NCBI RefSeq assembly: GCF_027214005.1
Contig: NZ_JAPWGY010000001.1
Location: 372,001-436,000 of the forward strand
DNA: 64,000 nucleotides
DNA from: Kiloniella laminariae
GTDB lineage: Bacteria > Pseudomonadota > Alphaproteobacteria > Kiloniellales > Kiloniellaceae
Reading direction: 5' to 3'
The notes below the pieces were generated by a model. That model saw only the letters and a list, made by a program, of their open reading frames with translations. It was not told the DNA's origin and ran no database searches. Every line of letters begins with the position of its first letter. Position 1 is the first letter of the stretch. The position numbers and the translations under genes were made by a program. This document shows positions 42,686 through 50,557 of the stretch, piece by piece.

Positions 42686-43972
42686 ATGAACAATTCTTCA
42701 CTTACAACACGACGGGACAATGCGATTCCGCGCGGTGTGGCGACAGCAACAAACGTCTTTGCTGACCGGGCTGAAAATGCCGAGCTGTGGGATGTTGAAG
42801 GCCGTCGCTATGTTGACTTCGCCGGTGGGATTGCTGTGCTGAATACTGGACACCGTCATCCGGATGTCATGGCTGCGGTTCAACAGCAGTTGGCGCGTTT
42901 CACCCATACGGCTTATCAGGTCGTACCCTACGAAACCTATGTCGAGCTTGCTGAACGCCTCAACCGTCTGGCTCCGGGGCCAACCCCCAAGAAAACTCTG
43001 TTTCTGACCACGGGTGCCGAGGCCGTGGAGAATGCGATCAAGATTGCCCGGGCTCACACCGGGCGTCCGGGTGTAATTGCTTTTTCTGGCGGGTTTCATG
43101 GTCGGACCAACCTGACGATGGGCCTGACAGGGAAGGTCGTCCCTTATAAAGTTGGTTTTGGTCCTTTCCCGGGTGATATTTTCCACGTGCCATACCCGAT
43201 GCCCAATCACGGGGTCAGCGAAGAAGATTCACTTGATGCACTCAAGACTGTCTTTAAAGCCGATGTCGATCCTAATCGCATTGCGGCATTAATCATCGAA
43301 CCTGTGCAGGGTGAGGGCGGCTTCTATATCGCTTCGCCTGCCTTCCTTGGCAAGCTGCGTGAAATCTGTGATGAACATGGCATTCTTTTGATTGCCGATG
43401 AAATCCAGACCGGTTTTGCCCGGACTGGCAAGACCTTTGCTATCGAACATTCCGGGGTTGAACCGGATATGATTACCATGGCCAAAAGTCTGGCCGGGGG
43501 CTTCCCGCTTTCCGGCGTAGTCGGTAAGGCCCACATTATGGATGCTCCGGCTCCTGGTGGACTGGGCGGGACTTATGGGGGCAGCCCGATCGGTTGTGCT
43601 GCGGCCCTGGCTGTTCTGGATGTAATCGAAAAAGAAGGTCTGAATGGCAAGGCGATTGCGCTGGGTAAAAAAGCGACGGACCGGCTGCATGCACTGAGCA
43701 ATCGCAATGATGTTCCGGCTATTGGTGCTGTTCGTAATCTCGGAGGCATGATTGCTTTTGAGCTGATGAAGGACAAATCCGGGAACACGCCTGACCCCGA
43801 TATGGCCAAGAAGCTTTGTGCCAAGGCCCTGGAAAATGGTCTTATCCTGCTTTCCTGTGGTATATATGGAAACACGATCCGCATTCTGGTGCCTTTGACG
43901 GCCTCTGATGCTGTGGTTGATGAGGGACTTGATCTTCTGGAAGCCGCACTGGTTCAGTGTGCTGTGGGCTAG
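42686..43972 (+). CDS. gabT: 4-aminobutyrate aminotransferase
   Basis: This 428-residue class III PLP aminotransferase transfers the amino group of GABA to 2-oxoglutarate, giving succinic semialdehyde. Key residues align with E. coli GabT one position earlier: the TTGAEAVENA phosphate loop (108-117), E210 in EPVQGEGG (typical of omega-amino acid enzymes), D238 in IADEIQTGF and the PLP lysine K267 in MAKSLAGGFP. Three ATGs lie in a row (42680, 42683, 42686) after AAGGAA; spacing favours the last. GABA can arise from putrescine, which links it to the decarboxylase unit downstream. 5-aminovalerate is another possible substrate. Confidence 0.92.
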   Translation: MNNSSLTTRRDNAIPRGVATATNVFADRAENAELWDVEGRRYVDFAGGIAVLNTGHRHPDVMAAVQQQLARFTHTAYQVVPYETYVELAERLNRLAPGPTPKKTLFLTTGAEAVENAIKIARAHTGRPGVIAFSGGFHGRTNLTMGLTGKVVPYKVGFGPFPGDIFHVPYPMPNHGVSEEDSLDALKTVFKADVDPNRIAALIIEPVQGEGGFYIASPAFLGKLREICDEHGILLIADEIQTGFARTGKTFAIEHSGVEPDMITMAKSLAGGFPLSGVVGKAHIMDAPAPGGLGGTYGGSPIGCAAALAVLDVIEKEGLNGKAIALGKKATDRLHALSNRNDVPAIGAVRNLGGMIAFELMKDKSGNTPDPDMAKKLCAKALENGLILLSCGIYGNTIRILVPLTASDAVVDEGLDLLEAALVQCAVG

Positions 43973-44003
43973 ACAGTCTGCCGGTTAATGTGTTCTGCTA
44001 TGT

Positions 44004-44031
44004 CCCCGATCGGGAGTTTGTCTGATCGGGG
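44004..44031. terminator. Hairpin after gabT
   Basis: CCCCGATC (44004-44011) and GATCGGGG (44024-44031) form a perfect 8-pair stem with a 12-base loop. No T-run follows directly, so termination strength is uncertain. Confidence 0.5.
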
Positions 44032-44104
44032 GCGGGCAGTACAATCCAAATTATTATTTCTGATCTTTTTTTATGAACGATCGGGATAAATTGAAAAGAG
44101 ATAG

Positions 44105-44968
44105 ATGACACCGTTTTCGATCGCCGGGGTACAGATGTATGTATCCGCAAGTCAGGAAAATATCTCTGCCATGAAGTTGCGGGTTGAGGTTGCTCTTGCT
44201 CGTTTTCCCTGGCTTGACATGATCCTTTTTAGTGAGCTTTCCCCCTTCGGGCCGTTACAGGGAAATCACCCCGAAACAATTTCTTCGCAGATAGAGATTT
44301 TTCAGGAACTGGCTGCTCAGCATAAAATCTGGCTGATACCCGGCTCGATGTTTGAACGCCGCGAAACCGGTGTTTTCAACAGCTCGGTTGTGATCAATCC
44401 CAATGGCGAAATCGTTGGTCGCTATGACAAGATGTTCCCCTTTATGCCCTATGAAACCGGGGTCACTGGCGGGACAGAGTTCCTGGTGTTTGATGTTCCA
44501 CAGGTCGGGCGTTTCGGTTTTTCGATCTGTTATGATATCTGGTTCCCTGAAACGACCCGGACCCTTGCTGCCATGGGGGCGGAAGTCTTGTTGCACCCGG
44601 TACTGACAGGAACAACAGACCGGGATGTCGAGTTGGCCATCGCCAGGGCTACTGCGGCACAGTTCCAGTGTTATGTTTTTGATATAAATGGAATTGGGGC
44701 GGGTGGTATCGGGCGGTCCTGTGTTGTCGGTCCGGGTGGAAACATGCTCTACGAGGCCCGGGGCAGCGAGGAGATTATACCGATAGAGATCGATCTGGAT
44801 CTGGTTCGTCGTCAGCGCGCGCTGGGGCAAAATGGTCTGGGACAGGTTCTCAAAAGTTTCCGTGATCGCAATGTCGATTTTTCTGTCTATGACAGATCCC
44901 GTTTTAGTCACGATTATCACGATAGCCTGGGGCCTCTTCAGATGCCTCACCGCAATATTCACAGTTAA
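44105..44968 (+). CDS. Nitrilase-superfamily amidohydrolase
   Basis: This 287-residue enzyme has the Glu-Lys-Cys triad of the carbon-nitrogen hydrolase superfamily: E44 in FSELSPFG, K109 in GRYDKMFPF and C142 in SICYDIWFPE. Nitrilase-superfamily members hydrolyse amides such as N-carbamoylputrescine, beta-ureidopropionate or omega-amides. Here the neighbours are GABA aminotransferase upstream and an Orn/Lys/Arg-type decarboxylase unit downstream, so an amide or carbamoyl derivative of a diamine is a reasonable substrate guess, not a demonstrated one. It is followed by a perfect hairpin (44980-45014). Confidence 0.9.
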   Translation: MTPFSIAGVQMYVSASQENISAMKLRVEVALARFPWLDMILFSELSPFGPLQGNHPETISSQIEIFQELAAQHKIWLIPGSMFERRETGVFNSSVVINPNGEIVGRYDKMFPFMPYETGVTGGTEFLVFDVPQVGRFGFSICYDIWFPETTRTLAAMGAEVLLHPVLTGTTDRDVELAIARATAAQFQCYVFDINGIGAGGIGRSCVVGPGGNMLYEARGSEEIIPIEIDLDLVRRQRALGQNGLGQVLKSFRDRNVDFSVYDRSRFSHDYHDSLGPLQMPHRNIHS

Positions 44969-44979
44969 GTTTATCAATG

Positions 44980-45014
44980 CTGTCGGTTCATCTGGACTAC
45001 AGGTGAACCGACAG
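44980..45014 (+). promoter_or_regulatory. Perfect hairpin between the nitrilase and decarboxylase genes
   Basis: CTGTCGGTTCA (44980-44990) and TGAACCGACAG (45004-45014) are exact reverse complements with a 13-base loop, starting 11 bases after the nitrilase stop. No U-tract follows, so it is more likely an mRNA-stability or attenuation element than a full terminator. Confidence 0.55.
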
Positions 45015-45127
45015 TAATGGATTGTCCTAGAAGAAACGGAAGGAACAGCCCGACAAGAGGCTAAGGTTAATAAAAATCGGTACCCATAATCATGTTAAAA
45101 AAATAAGTTAGCAGGGAAGAGGGACAA

Positions 45128-47893
45128 ATGGCGAAAGCTAAAAAGATTTATAACCAGCAATCACTCAGTCATTATTACAACGCTTCACAATTTCGCATTG
45201 ATACCTGGAACAAATTAAAAAGCACGACCCGCCAGATTGCCAATGGCGGTACGAACAGGGAAAAAAATATTGAAAAAGTCCGGGAGCTGCTCGCCTATCT
45301 GGCTCCTGTAGAAATCTACTGGGCCTTCCCGGGATCCCAGGTTTTCCAACAATTGGTTCGCGACGAACAGCTTGAAGAATTTGATCTTCTGGCCAACAAG
45401 GTTTCCCGGATAGCTTCTGCCCTGCTCAGCGGGGAATACCGTAGAAAGCATATCGTTCTTGATGGGGCAGCCGAGACCGAAGCCGAGCGGGATTCCGGTA
45501 TTGAATCAACGCCCTATACCAGTTTTGATCGCGCCCGAAGACGCCCGTATTTTGAAGTGCTGATCGTTGATGATCTGACGCCTGCTCAGGCTGAATCACA
45601 ACGTGCAGCCCTGACCGGAATGCGCCGGGATGAAGACCGCTGCACCTATGCGCCGATTTTTGTCCCGAGCCTGGATGATGCCCTGATCGCGGTTTCATTT
45701 AACCACAGCATTCAGTCGGTGGTGATCCGTTTTAATTTTGATCTTCATTCTGAAAATGGTTTGCCAGTCCTGAGCAAGTACCTCAGGGACACCAAACTTG
45801 ACGGCATTGAAGATGTTGATTCCAGCGAATATGGAATCATTCTTGCCGATGCAATTTCTCGAATCAGGCCAGAGGTTGATCTGTTTCTGGTAACCGATCA
45901 GTCGGTCGAAGACGTGGCGGGCCGGGTCGGGAAAACCTGTCGTCGGGTGTTCTATAACAGCGAAGATTTCTTTGAGCTGCATCTGAATATCGTACGGGGT
46001 GTGGAAGATCGCTATAAGACACCGTTCTTTACAGCACTGAAGACCTATTCTTCCAAGCCAACGGGTGTGTTTCATGCCCTGCCGATTTCCCGTGGAAAAT
46101 CCATTATCAAATCCCACTGGATTCAGGATATGGGAGAGTTCTATGGCATAAACATCTTCCTGGCCGAAACCTCTTCTACCTCGGGCGGCCTTGATTCCCT
46201 GCTCGAGCCAAGCGGGCCGATCAAAGAAGCCCAGGATCTTGCTTCCAGGGCTTTTGGATCCAAGCAGACTTTCTTTGCCACCAACGGCACCTCGACCTGT
46301 AACAAGATTGTAGTTCAGGCGCTGGTCCGCCCCGATGATATTGTGCTGGTTGATCGCGACTGCCACAAATCCCATCACTATGGCATGGTGTTGGCCGGAG
46401 CCAATGTAGTCTATCTGGATTCCTATCCGCTCAGCGAATATTCCATGTACGGGGCGGTGCCGCTCAAGGTGATCAAGGAAAGCCTTCTGAAACTGCGCAG
46501 TGAAGGTAAACTTGACCGGGTCAAGATGCTGCTTTTGACCAACTGTACTTTTGACGGGGTTATCTACAACGTCCAGCGGGTGATGGAAGAATGCCTGGCG
46601 ATCAAGCCCGATCTGGTTTTCCTCTGGGATGAGGCCTGGTTTGGTTTTGCCCGTTTCGGCCCGACCTATCGCCAGCGTACCGCGATGTTCTCGGCGGCGC
46701 ACCTGCGCGAGAGATACAAATCGGAAAGCTATCGCGAAGAGTACACACGCTATCAGGATGAAACAGCGGACCTTGATCCGGACGATCATGAGGCCTGGCT
46801 CAGCCGCCGGCTTTACCCTGATCCTGATCAGGTGCGGATCCGCGCCTATGCGACCCAGTCTACACATAAAACGCTGACCTCTCTTCGTCAGGGGTCCATG
46901 ATTCATGTGCATGATCAGGATTTCAAATCCAAGGTCGAGGAGTCTTTTCACGAAGCCTATATGACCCATACATCGACCTCGCCGAACTACCAGATCCTTG
47001 CGTCGCTGGATGTGGGGCGCAGACAGGTCGAGCTGGAAGGCTTTGAACTGGTGCAAAAGCAGGTCGAGATGGCGATGGTTTTGCGCCAGACAGTGATGAC
47101 CCATCCGCAGCTTCGCAAATTTTTCCGGATACTGACCGTTGGCGATATGGTGCCGTCAGAGTTCCGCGAGTCCGGTATCCAGAGTTATTACGATCTGGAG
47201 CAGGGCTGGAATGATATCTGGAATGCCTGGGAAATTGACGAGTTCTGTCTTGATGCAACGCGTATCACACTCTATGTCGGCCAGACCGGGATGGACGGGG
47301 ATACCTTCAAGAACAAGGTCCTGATGGACAAATATGGTATCCAGGTCAACAAGACATCGCGTAATTCGGTGCTGTTTATGACCAACATCGGGACCACGCG
47401 AAGTTCTGTTGCCTATCTGATCGAGGTTCTGGTCAAGATCGCCAACGATCTGGAGCAGGAAATCGAGGACATGAGCCCGGCAGAACGCCGTATCCATGAC
47501 CTGAAGGTCAAATCGGTTGTTGAAGACCTGCCTCCGCTGCCTGATTTCTCGCGTTTTCACGATGCTTTCCGGCCCAGCGGTGATCAGCCGGGAGATGAAG
47601 GGGATTCCCGTACGGCCTTTTTCCTCTCCTATGATGCAAATAACTGTGAATACATGGGTCTCAATGACCGCTCGCTTGATGATGCCATGGAGGCGGGGCG
47701 GGATGTGGTTTCTGCTTCCTTTATCATCCCCTATCCACCGGGCTTTCCGATCCTGGTGCCGGGGCAGGTGGCAAGTATGGAAATCATCGAGTTCCTGCGC
47801 AATCTTGATGTGAAGGAAATCCACGGATACCGGCCCGAACTGGGGCTGCGGGTCTTTACCGAAGAGGCAATCCAACGCCAGATGAAACGTTAA
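45128..47893 (+). CDS. Large Orn/Lys/Arg-type PLP decarboxylase (divergent)
   Basis: This 921-residue protein is a fold-type I Orn/Lys/Arg decarboxylase. Key elements are LVDRDCHKSHHYG, D501 in LVFLWDEAWFGFA (contacts the PLP ring nitrogen) and the Schiff-base lysine K581 in QSTHKTLTSLRQGSMIH. Family members remove CO2 from ornithine, lysine or arginine to give putrescine, cadaverine or agmatine. It differs from the usual 710-760 residue enzymes: about 160 extra residues, with 80 residues between D501 and K581 compared with 37 in E. coli LdcI, the extra part highly charged (SESYREEYTRYQDETADLD). The N-terminal third has a receiver-like wing domain. A ribosome binding site GGAAGAGGGA precedes the ATG. 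It heads a tight operon with an ATP-grasp ligase and an Ntn hydrolase. The amino acid substrate is not predictable. Confidence 0.9.
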   Translation: MAKAKKIYNQQSLSHYYNASQFRIDTWNKLKSTTRQIANGGTNREKNIEKVRELLAYLAPVEIYWAFPGSQVFQQLVRDEQLEEFDLLANKVSRIASALLSGEYRRKHIVLDGAAETEAERDSGIESTPYTSFDRARRRPYFEVLIVDDLTPAQAESQRAALTGMRRDEDRCTYAPIFVPSLDDALIAVSFNHSIQSVVIRFNFDLHSENGLPVLSKYLRDTKLDGIEDVDSSEYGIILADAISRIRPEVDLFLVTDQSVEDVAGRVGKTCRRVFYNSEDFFELHLNIVRGVEDRYKTPFFTALKTYSSKPTGVFHALPISRGKSIIKSHWIQDMGEFYGINIFLAETSSTSGGLDSLLEPSGPIKEAQDLASRAFGSKQTFFATNGTSTCNKIVVQALVRPDDIVLVDRDCHKSHHYGMVLAGANVVYLDSYPLSEYSMYGAVPLKVIKESLLKLRSEGKLDRVKMLLLTNCTFDGVIYNVQRVMEECLAIKPDLVFLWDEAWFGFARFGPTYRQRTAMFSAAHLRERYKSESYREEYTRYQDETADLDPDDHEAWLSRRLYPDPDQVRIRAYATQSTHKTLTSLRQGSMIHVHDQDFKSKVEESFHEAYMTHTSTSPNYQILASLDVGRRQVELEGFELVQKQVEMAMVLRQTVMTHPQLRKFFRILTVGDMVPSEFRESGIQSYYDLEQGWNDIWNAWEIDEFCLDATRITLYVGQTGMDGDTFKNKVLMDKYGIQVNKTSRNSVLFMTNIGTTRSSVAYLIEVLVKIANDLEQEIEDMSPAERRIHDLKVKSVVEDLPPLPDFSRFHDAFRPSGDQPGDEGDSRTAFFLSYDANNCEYMGLNDRSLDDAMEAGRDVVSASFIIPYPPGFPILVPGQVASMEIIEFLRNLDVKEIHGYRPELGLRVFTEEAIQRQMKR

Positions 47894-47934
47894 GCCAATA
47901 CCGAAATACAACGCTATAAACAGGGAGGCTATTT

Positions 47935-49455
47935 ATGAATAATAAAGCCGTAAAAAAAGTTGTGAAAAAAGCAGTGGTTTCAGGGAAAAGCTCTACAGCG
48001 AAAAAAACAGCTAAAACGCTGAATAACATGTCGGAAATCCGGCGCTTTTTTCATCGGAACGAACAGCCGATTTTCTTTGTCTCAGCAACCAATTTCAATC
48101 TTCTGGGGATTGATGAGTGGTGCCGAAATTTCAAATACATCAGCTATATAGATTGTTTTGACGGACGCCATCCGAACGTGTTCGTGCCAAGCGAGGCGGA
48201 ACATCCCGAGTTTGAGTCCATTGAGGATATCAACGTCTATCTGCTGGAGCACAAGGAAGTCATTGACCTGATCAAGTCTTCCAAGAAAAAGCCCAAAGTC
48301 GTTTTCCTGATGTTTGACAAACGGATAGAGAAGATCTGTAAGGAACTGGGCATTGATGTCTGGTTCCCCAAAGCGGCCCTGCGCGAGAAGATTGATCACA
48401 AGATCGAAACCGTGCGCATTGGCAATGCTGCGGGTGTTCCTTCTGTGCCCAACGTTCTGAGCGTGGTAAAAAGCTGGAAGCACCTGCAGGAGGTGGCCAA
48501 GCCCATTGGAACCGATCTGGTCTTGCAGTCGGCTTTTGGTGATTCCGGCCATACGACGTTCTTTATCAAGAGCGAAAAAGACTTCAAACGCTACGAGCAG
48601 AAAATCGTCGGGCAGGGCGAAATCAAGATCATGAAACGGATCAACAACCGGGGATCTGCGATTGAAGCCTGTGCGACCAAAGCTGGAACTGTTGTGGGGC
48701 CGCTGATGACCGAGCTGGTCGGCTTCAAACAGCTGACGCCTTATCGCGGCGGTTGGTGTGGTAACGAGATTTTCCCAGGCTCTTTTGACGAGAAAATTCT
48801 TGAAAAAGCCCGTCGTTACACCGAGAATTTCGGGAATCAGCTGGTCAAGGAAGGCTACCGCGGCTATTTCGAACTCGACTTCCTGATCGACACGGACGAT
48901 GGCGAAGTTTATCTGGGCGAATGTAATCCAAGGGTTACCGGAGCCAGTTCCATGACCAACCATGCTGCTTTTGCTCATGCGGATGCGCCGTTGTTCCTTT
49001 TCCATCTACTGGAATTTTCGAACGTACCATTCAAGCTGGACGTCGATGAACTGAACGCGCGTTGGGCGGACAGCGAGAACATTGACGACTGGTGCCAGAT
49101 GGTGATCAAGCACACAGATGACAATGTGGATATTCTGACCGAGGCACCGGAAAGCGGTATCTGGCGTTTACTCCCTGATGGAACGGTGGAATATGACCGC
49201 TTTGATTACCACCGCCGTGCTGTAAACAGTGAGAATGAAGCCTTCTTCCTGCGTATATTGATGCCGGGTGATTATCGTTATGAAGGGGCGGATCTGGGAA
49301 TTCTTGTGACCAGGGGCAGGGCCATGAACAAGGCTTTCCAGCTCAATGCGAGATCAAAGCAGTGGATCGACGGGATAAAGTCAAAGTTCAAGGCTGTACC
49401 TTTGCCCACGGCAGAAGCCTTGCCGGTTTCTGATCCCGCTTTCAAGATCATGTAA
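47935..49455 (+). CDS. ATP-grasp ligase with lysine-rich N-terminal tail
   Basis: This 506-residue protein has an ATP-grasp ligase domain at about 135-345: KIDHKIETVRIGNAAGVPSV-like entry region, the nucleotide loop VLQSAFGDSGHTTFF, RGYFELDFLID, and the Mg-binding EVYLGECNPRVTGASSM. Such enzymes activate a carboxylate as acyl phosphate and join it to an amine or other nucleophile. The first 28 residues carry nine lysines in VKK/AKK patterns resembling histone-H1-like tails, unusual for a soluble ligase. The C-terminal about 130 residues are of unknown fold. It follows the decarboxylase by 41 bases with AGGGAGG in front, and precedes the C45 hydrolase by 33 bases. An amine from the decarboxylase as acceptor is my inference. 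Confidence 0.88.
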   Translation: MNNKAVKKVVKKAVVSGKSSTAKKTAKTLNNMSEIRRFFHRNEQPIFFVSATNFNLLGIDEWCRNFKYISYIDCFDGRHPNVFVPSEAEHPEFESIEDINVYLLEHKEVIDLIKSSKKKPKVVFLMFDKRIEKICKELGIDVWFPKAALREKIDHKIETVRIGNAAGVPSVPNVLSVVKSWKHLQEVAKPIGTDLVLQSAFGDSGHTTFFIKSEKDFKRYEQKIVGQGEIKIMKRINNRGSAIEACATKAGTVVGPLMTELVGFKQLTPYRGGWCGNEIFPGSFDEKILEKARRYTENFGNQLVKEGYRGYFELDFLIDTDDGEVYLGECNPRVTGASSMTNHAAFAHADAPLFLFHLLEFSNVPFKLDVDELNARWADSENIDDWCQMVIKHTDDNVDILTEAPESGIWRLLPDGTVEYDRFDYHRRAVNSENEAFFLRILMPGDYRYEGADLGILVTRGRAMNKAFQLNARSKQWIDGIKSKFKAVPLPTAEALPVSDPAFKIM

Positions 49456-49488
49456 GGTCGGGCGAATTCTGGCAGAAGTGTAGGCAAG

Positions 49489-50475
49489 ATGGATCTTGTT
49501 TTTGAAAAGCTCTATGAGACCAAAGCTGGTCCGGCCTGGAAGGATCTGTTTGATCGTTTGTGGCCGGCCTATGAAAAATGGTTTCTAAGCGAGGGCATTT
49601 CAGCAAGGCAAACCTATCTTGCCGGCCTTCGGGCGATGAAACGCTATATGCCTGAACTGGTGCCGACTTACGAGCATCTTTGTGAACTGGCGGGCGGTGG
49701 AGATCTTGCCGCCCGTTTCCTCAGCTTCTATCGTCCCCCGCTTTATCTTTCCGGCTGTTCCCAGGCGGTTTGGCTGGGGGATGAACCCATGCTGGTGCGT
49801 AACTATGATTATGCACCAGAACTCTGTGACGGGGTTTTGCTCGACAGCGCCTGGAATGGTCGGCGGGTGATGGCGATTTCTGACGGCATGTGGGGTGTTG
49901 TCGACGGTATTAATGATGCTGGACTGGCAATTTCTCTGACCTTTGGCGGGCGGCGGGTCGTTGGGAACGGTTTTGGTGTGCCGCTGATCCTGCGCTATAT
50001 CCTGGAATTTTGTGACACGACAAAAGAGGCCATTGCCGTTCTGCGTCGTATTCCCTGTCACATGGCCTATAACGTGACCTGTGTGGATCGTTCCGGGGCT
50101 TATGTCACGGTATATCTCTCGCCGGATCGGGACGTACTGGTCAAGGATACCCGGGTCGCGACAAACCATCAGGAGCATGTGGAATGGCACCTGCACGCAC
50201 GTGTAACCGCGACGGTCGAACGTGAACGGTTTTTGTTGCAGCGACTGACCATGCATGATGAACCGGCTGATAAATTTATCAGTGCCTTTCTCAAGCCCCC
50301 CCTTTATTCGACGAATTTCTCCCGCGGGTTTGGCACGCTCTATACCTCGGTCTACTGGCCTTTACGGGGTATTGTGGATATCCACTGGCCGGGTGCGGTC
50401 TGGTCGCACAGCTTTGCAGAGCCAACGATTGAAAAGCGCCAGATCCGCTATCCCGACCATGTACCGCTTTACTGA
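49489..50475 (+). CDS. C45-type autoproteolytic Ntn hydrolase/acyltransferase
   Basis: This 328-residue protein resembles the peptidase C45 (acyl-CoA:6-aminopenicillanate acyltransferase-like) family of Ntn hydrolases. The probable nucleophile is C90 in YLSGCSQAVWLGD, which would become N-terminal after self-cleavage, followed by LVRNYDYAPELCDG with the conserved R104, N105 and D107. Later pieces are VVDGINDAGLAISLTFGG and YNVTCVDRSGAYVTVYLSPD. The first 89 residues would be a removable propeptide or pro-domain. Family members cleave or transfer acyl/amide groups. As last gene of the operon after an ATP-grasp ligase, it could cut or exchange the amide made by that ligase. A very strong terminator follows. 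Confidence 0.87.
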   Translation: MDLVFEKLYETKAGPAWKDLFDRLWPAYEKWFLSEGISARQTYLAGLRAMKRYMPELVPTYEHLCELAGGGDLAARFLSFYRPPLYLSGCSQAVWLGDEPMLVRNYDYAPELCDGVLLDSAWNGRRVMAISDGMWGVVDGINDAGLAISLTFGGRRVVGNGFGVPLILRYILEFCDTTKEAIAVLRRIPCHMAYNVTCVDRSGAYVTVYLSPDRDVLVKDTRVATNHQEHVEWHLHARVTATVERERFLLQRLTMHDEPADKFISAFLKPPLYSTNFSRGFGTLYTSVYWPLRGIVDIHWPGAVWSHSFAEPTIEKRQIRYPDHVPLY

Positions 50476-50493
50476 CAGATAAAACCAACGATC

Positions 50494-50537
50494 AGAAACG
50501 AGCAGGCCCCGGAAAATTCCGGGGCCTGCTCGTTTCA
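50494..50537. terminator. Perfect 19-pair terminator between the C45 gene and the chemoreceptor gene
   Basis: The arms 50494-50512 and 50517-50535 are essentially exact reverse complements (core ACGAGCAGGCCCCGG with CCGGGGCCTGCTCGT) with A-rich flank on one side and T/A-rich on the other. It lies between convergent genes and probably terminates both. Confidence 0.9.
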
Positions 50538-50557
50538 AAAACACGGGAAAGATAAAA

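Noticed and set aside
45695-47104. 469-residue ORF on the reverse strand inside the decarboxylase gene
   Set aside because: It is antisense to a well-supported PLP enzyme and shows no domain; it is a mirror of high-GC codon positions.
48082-49005. 307-residue reverse-strand ORF inside the ATP-grasp gene
   Set aside because: Antisense to a gene with clear ATP-grasp motifs; no motifs of its own.
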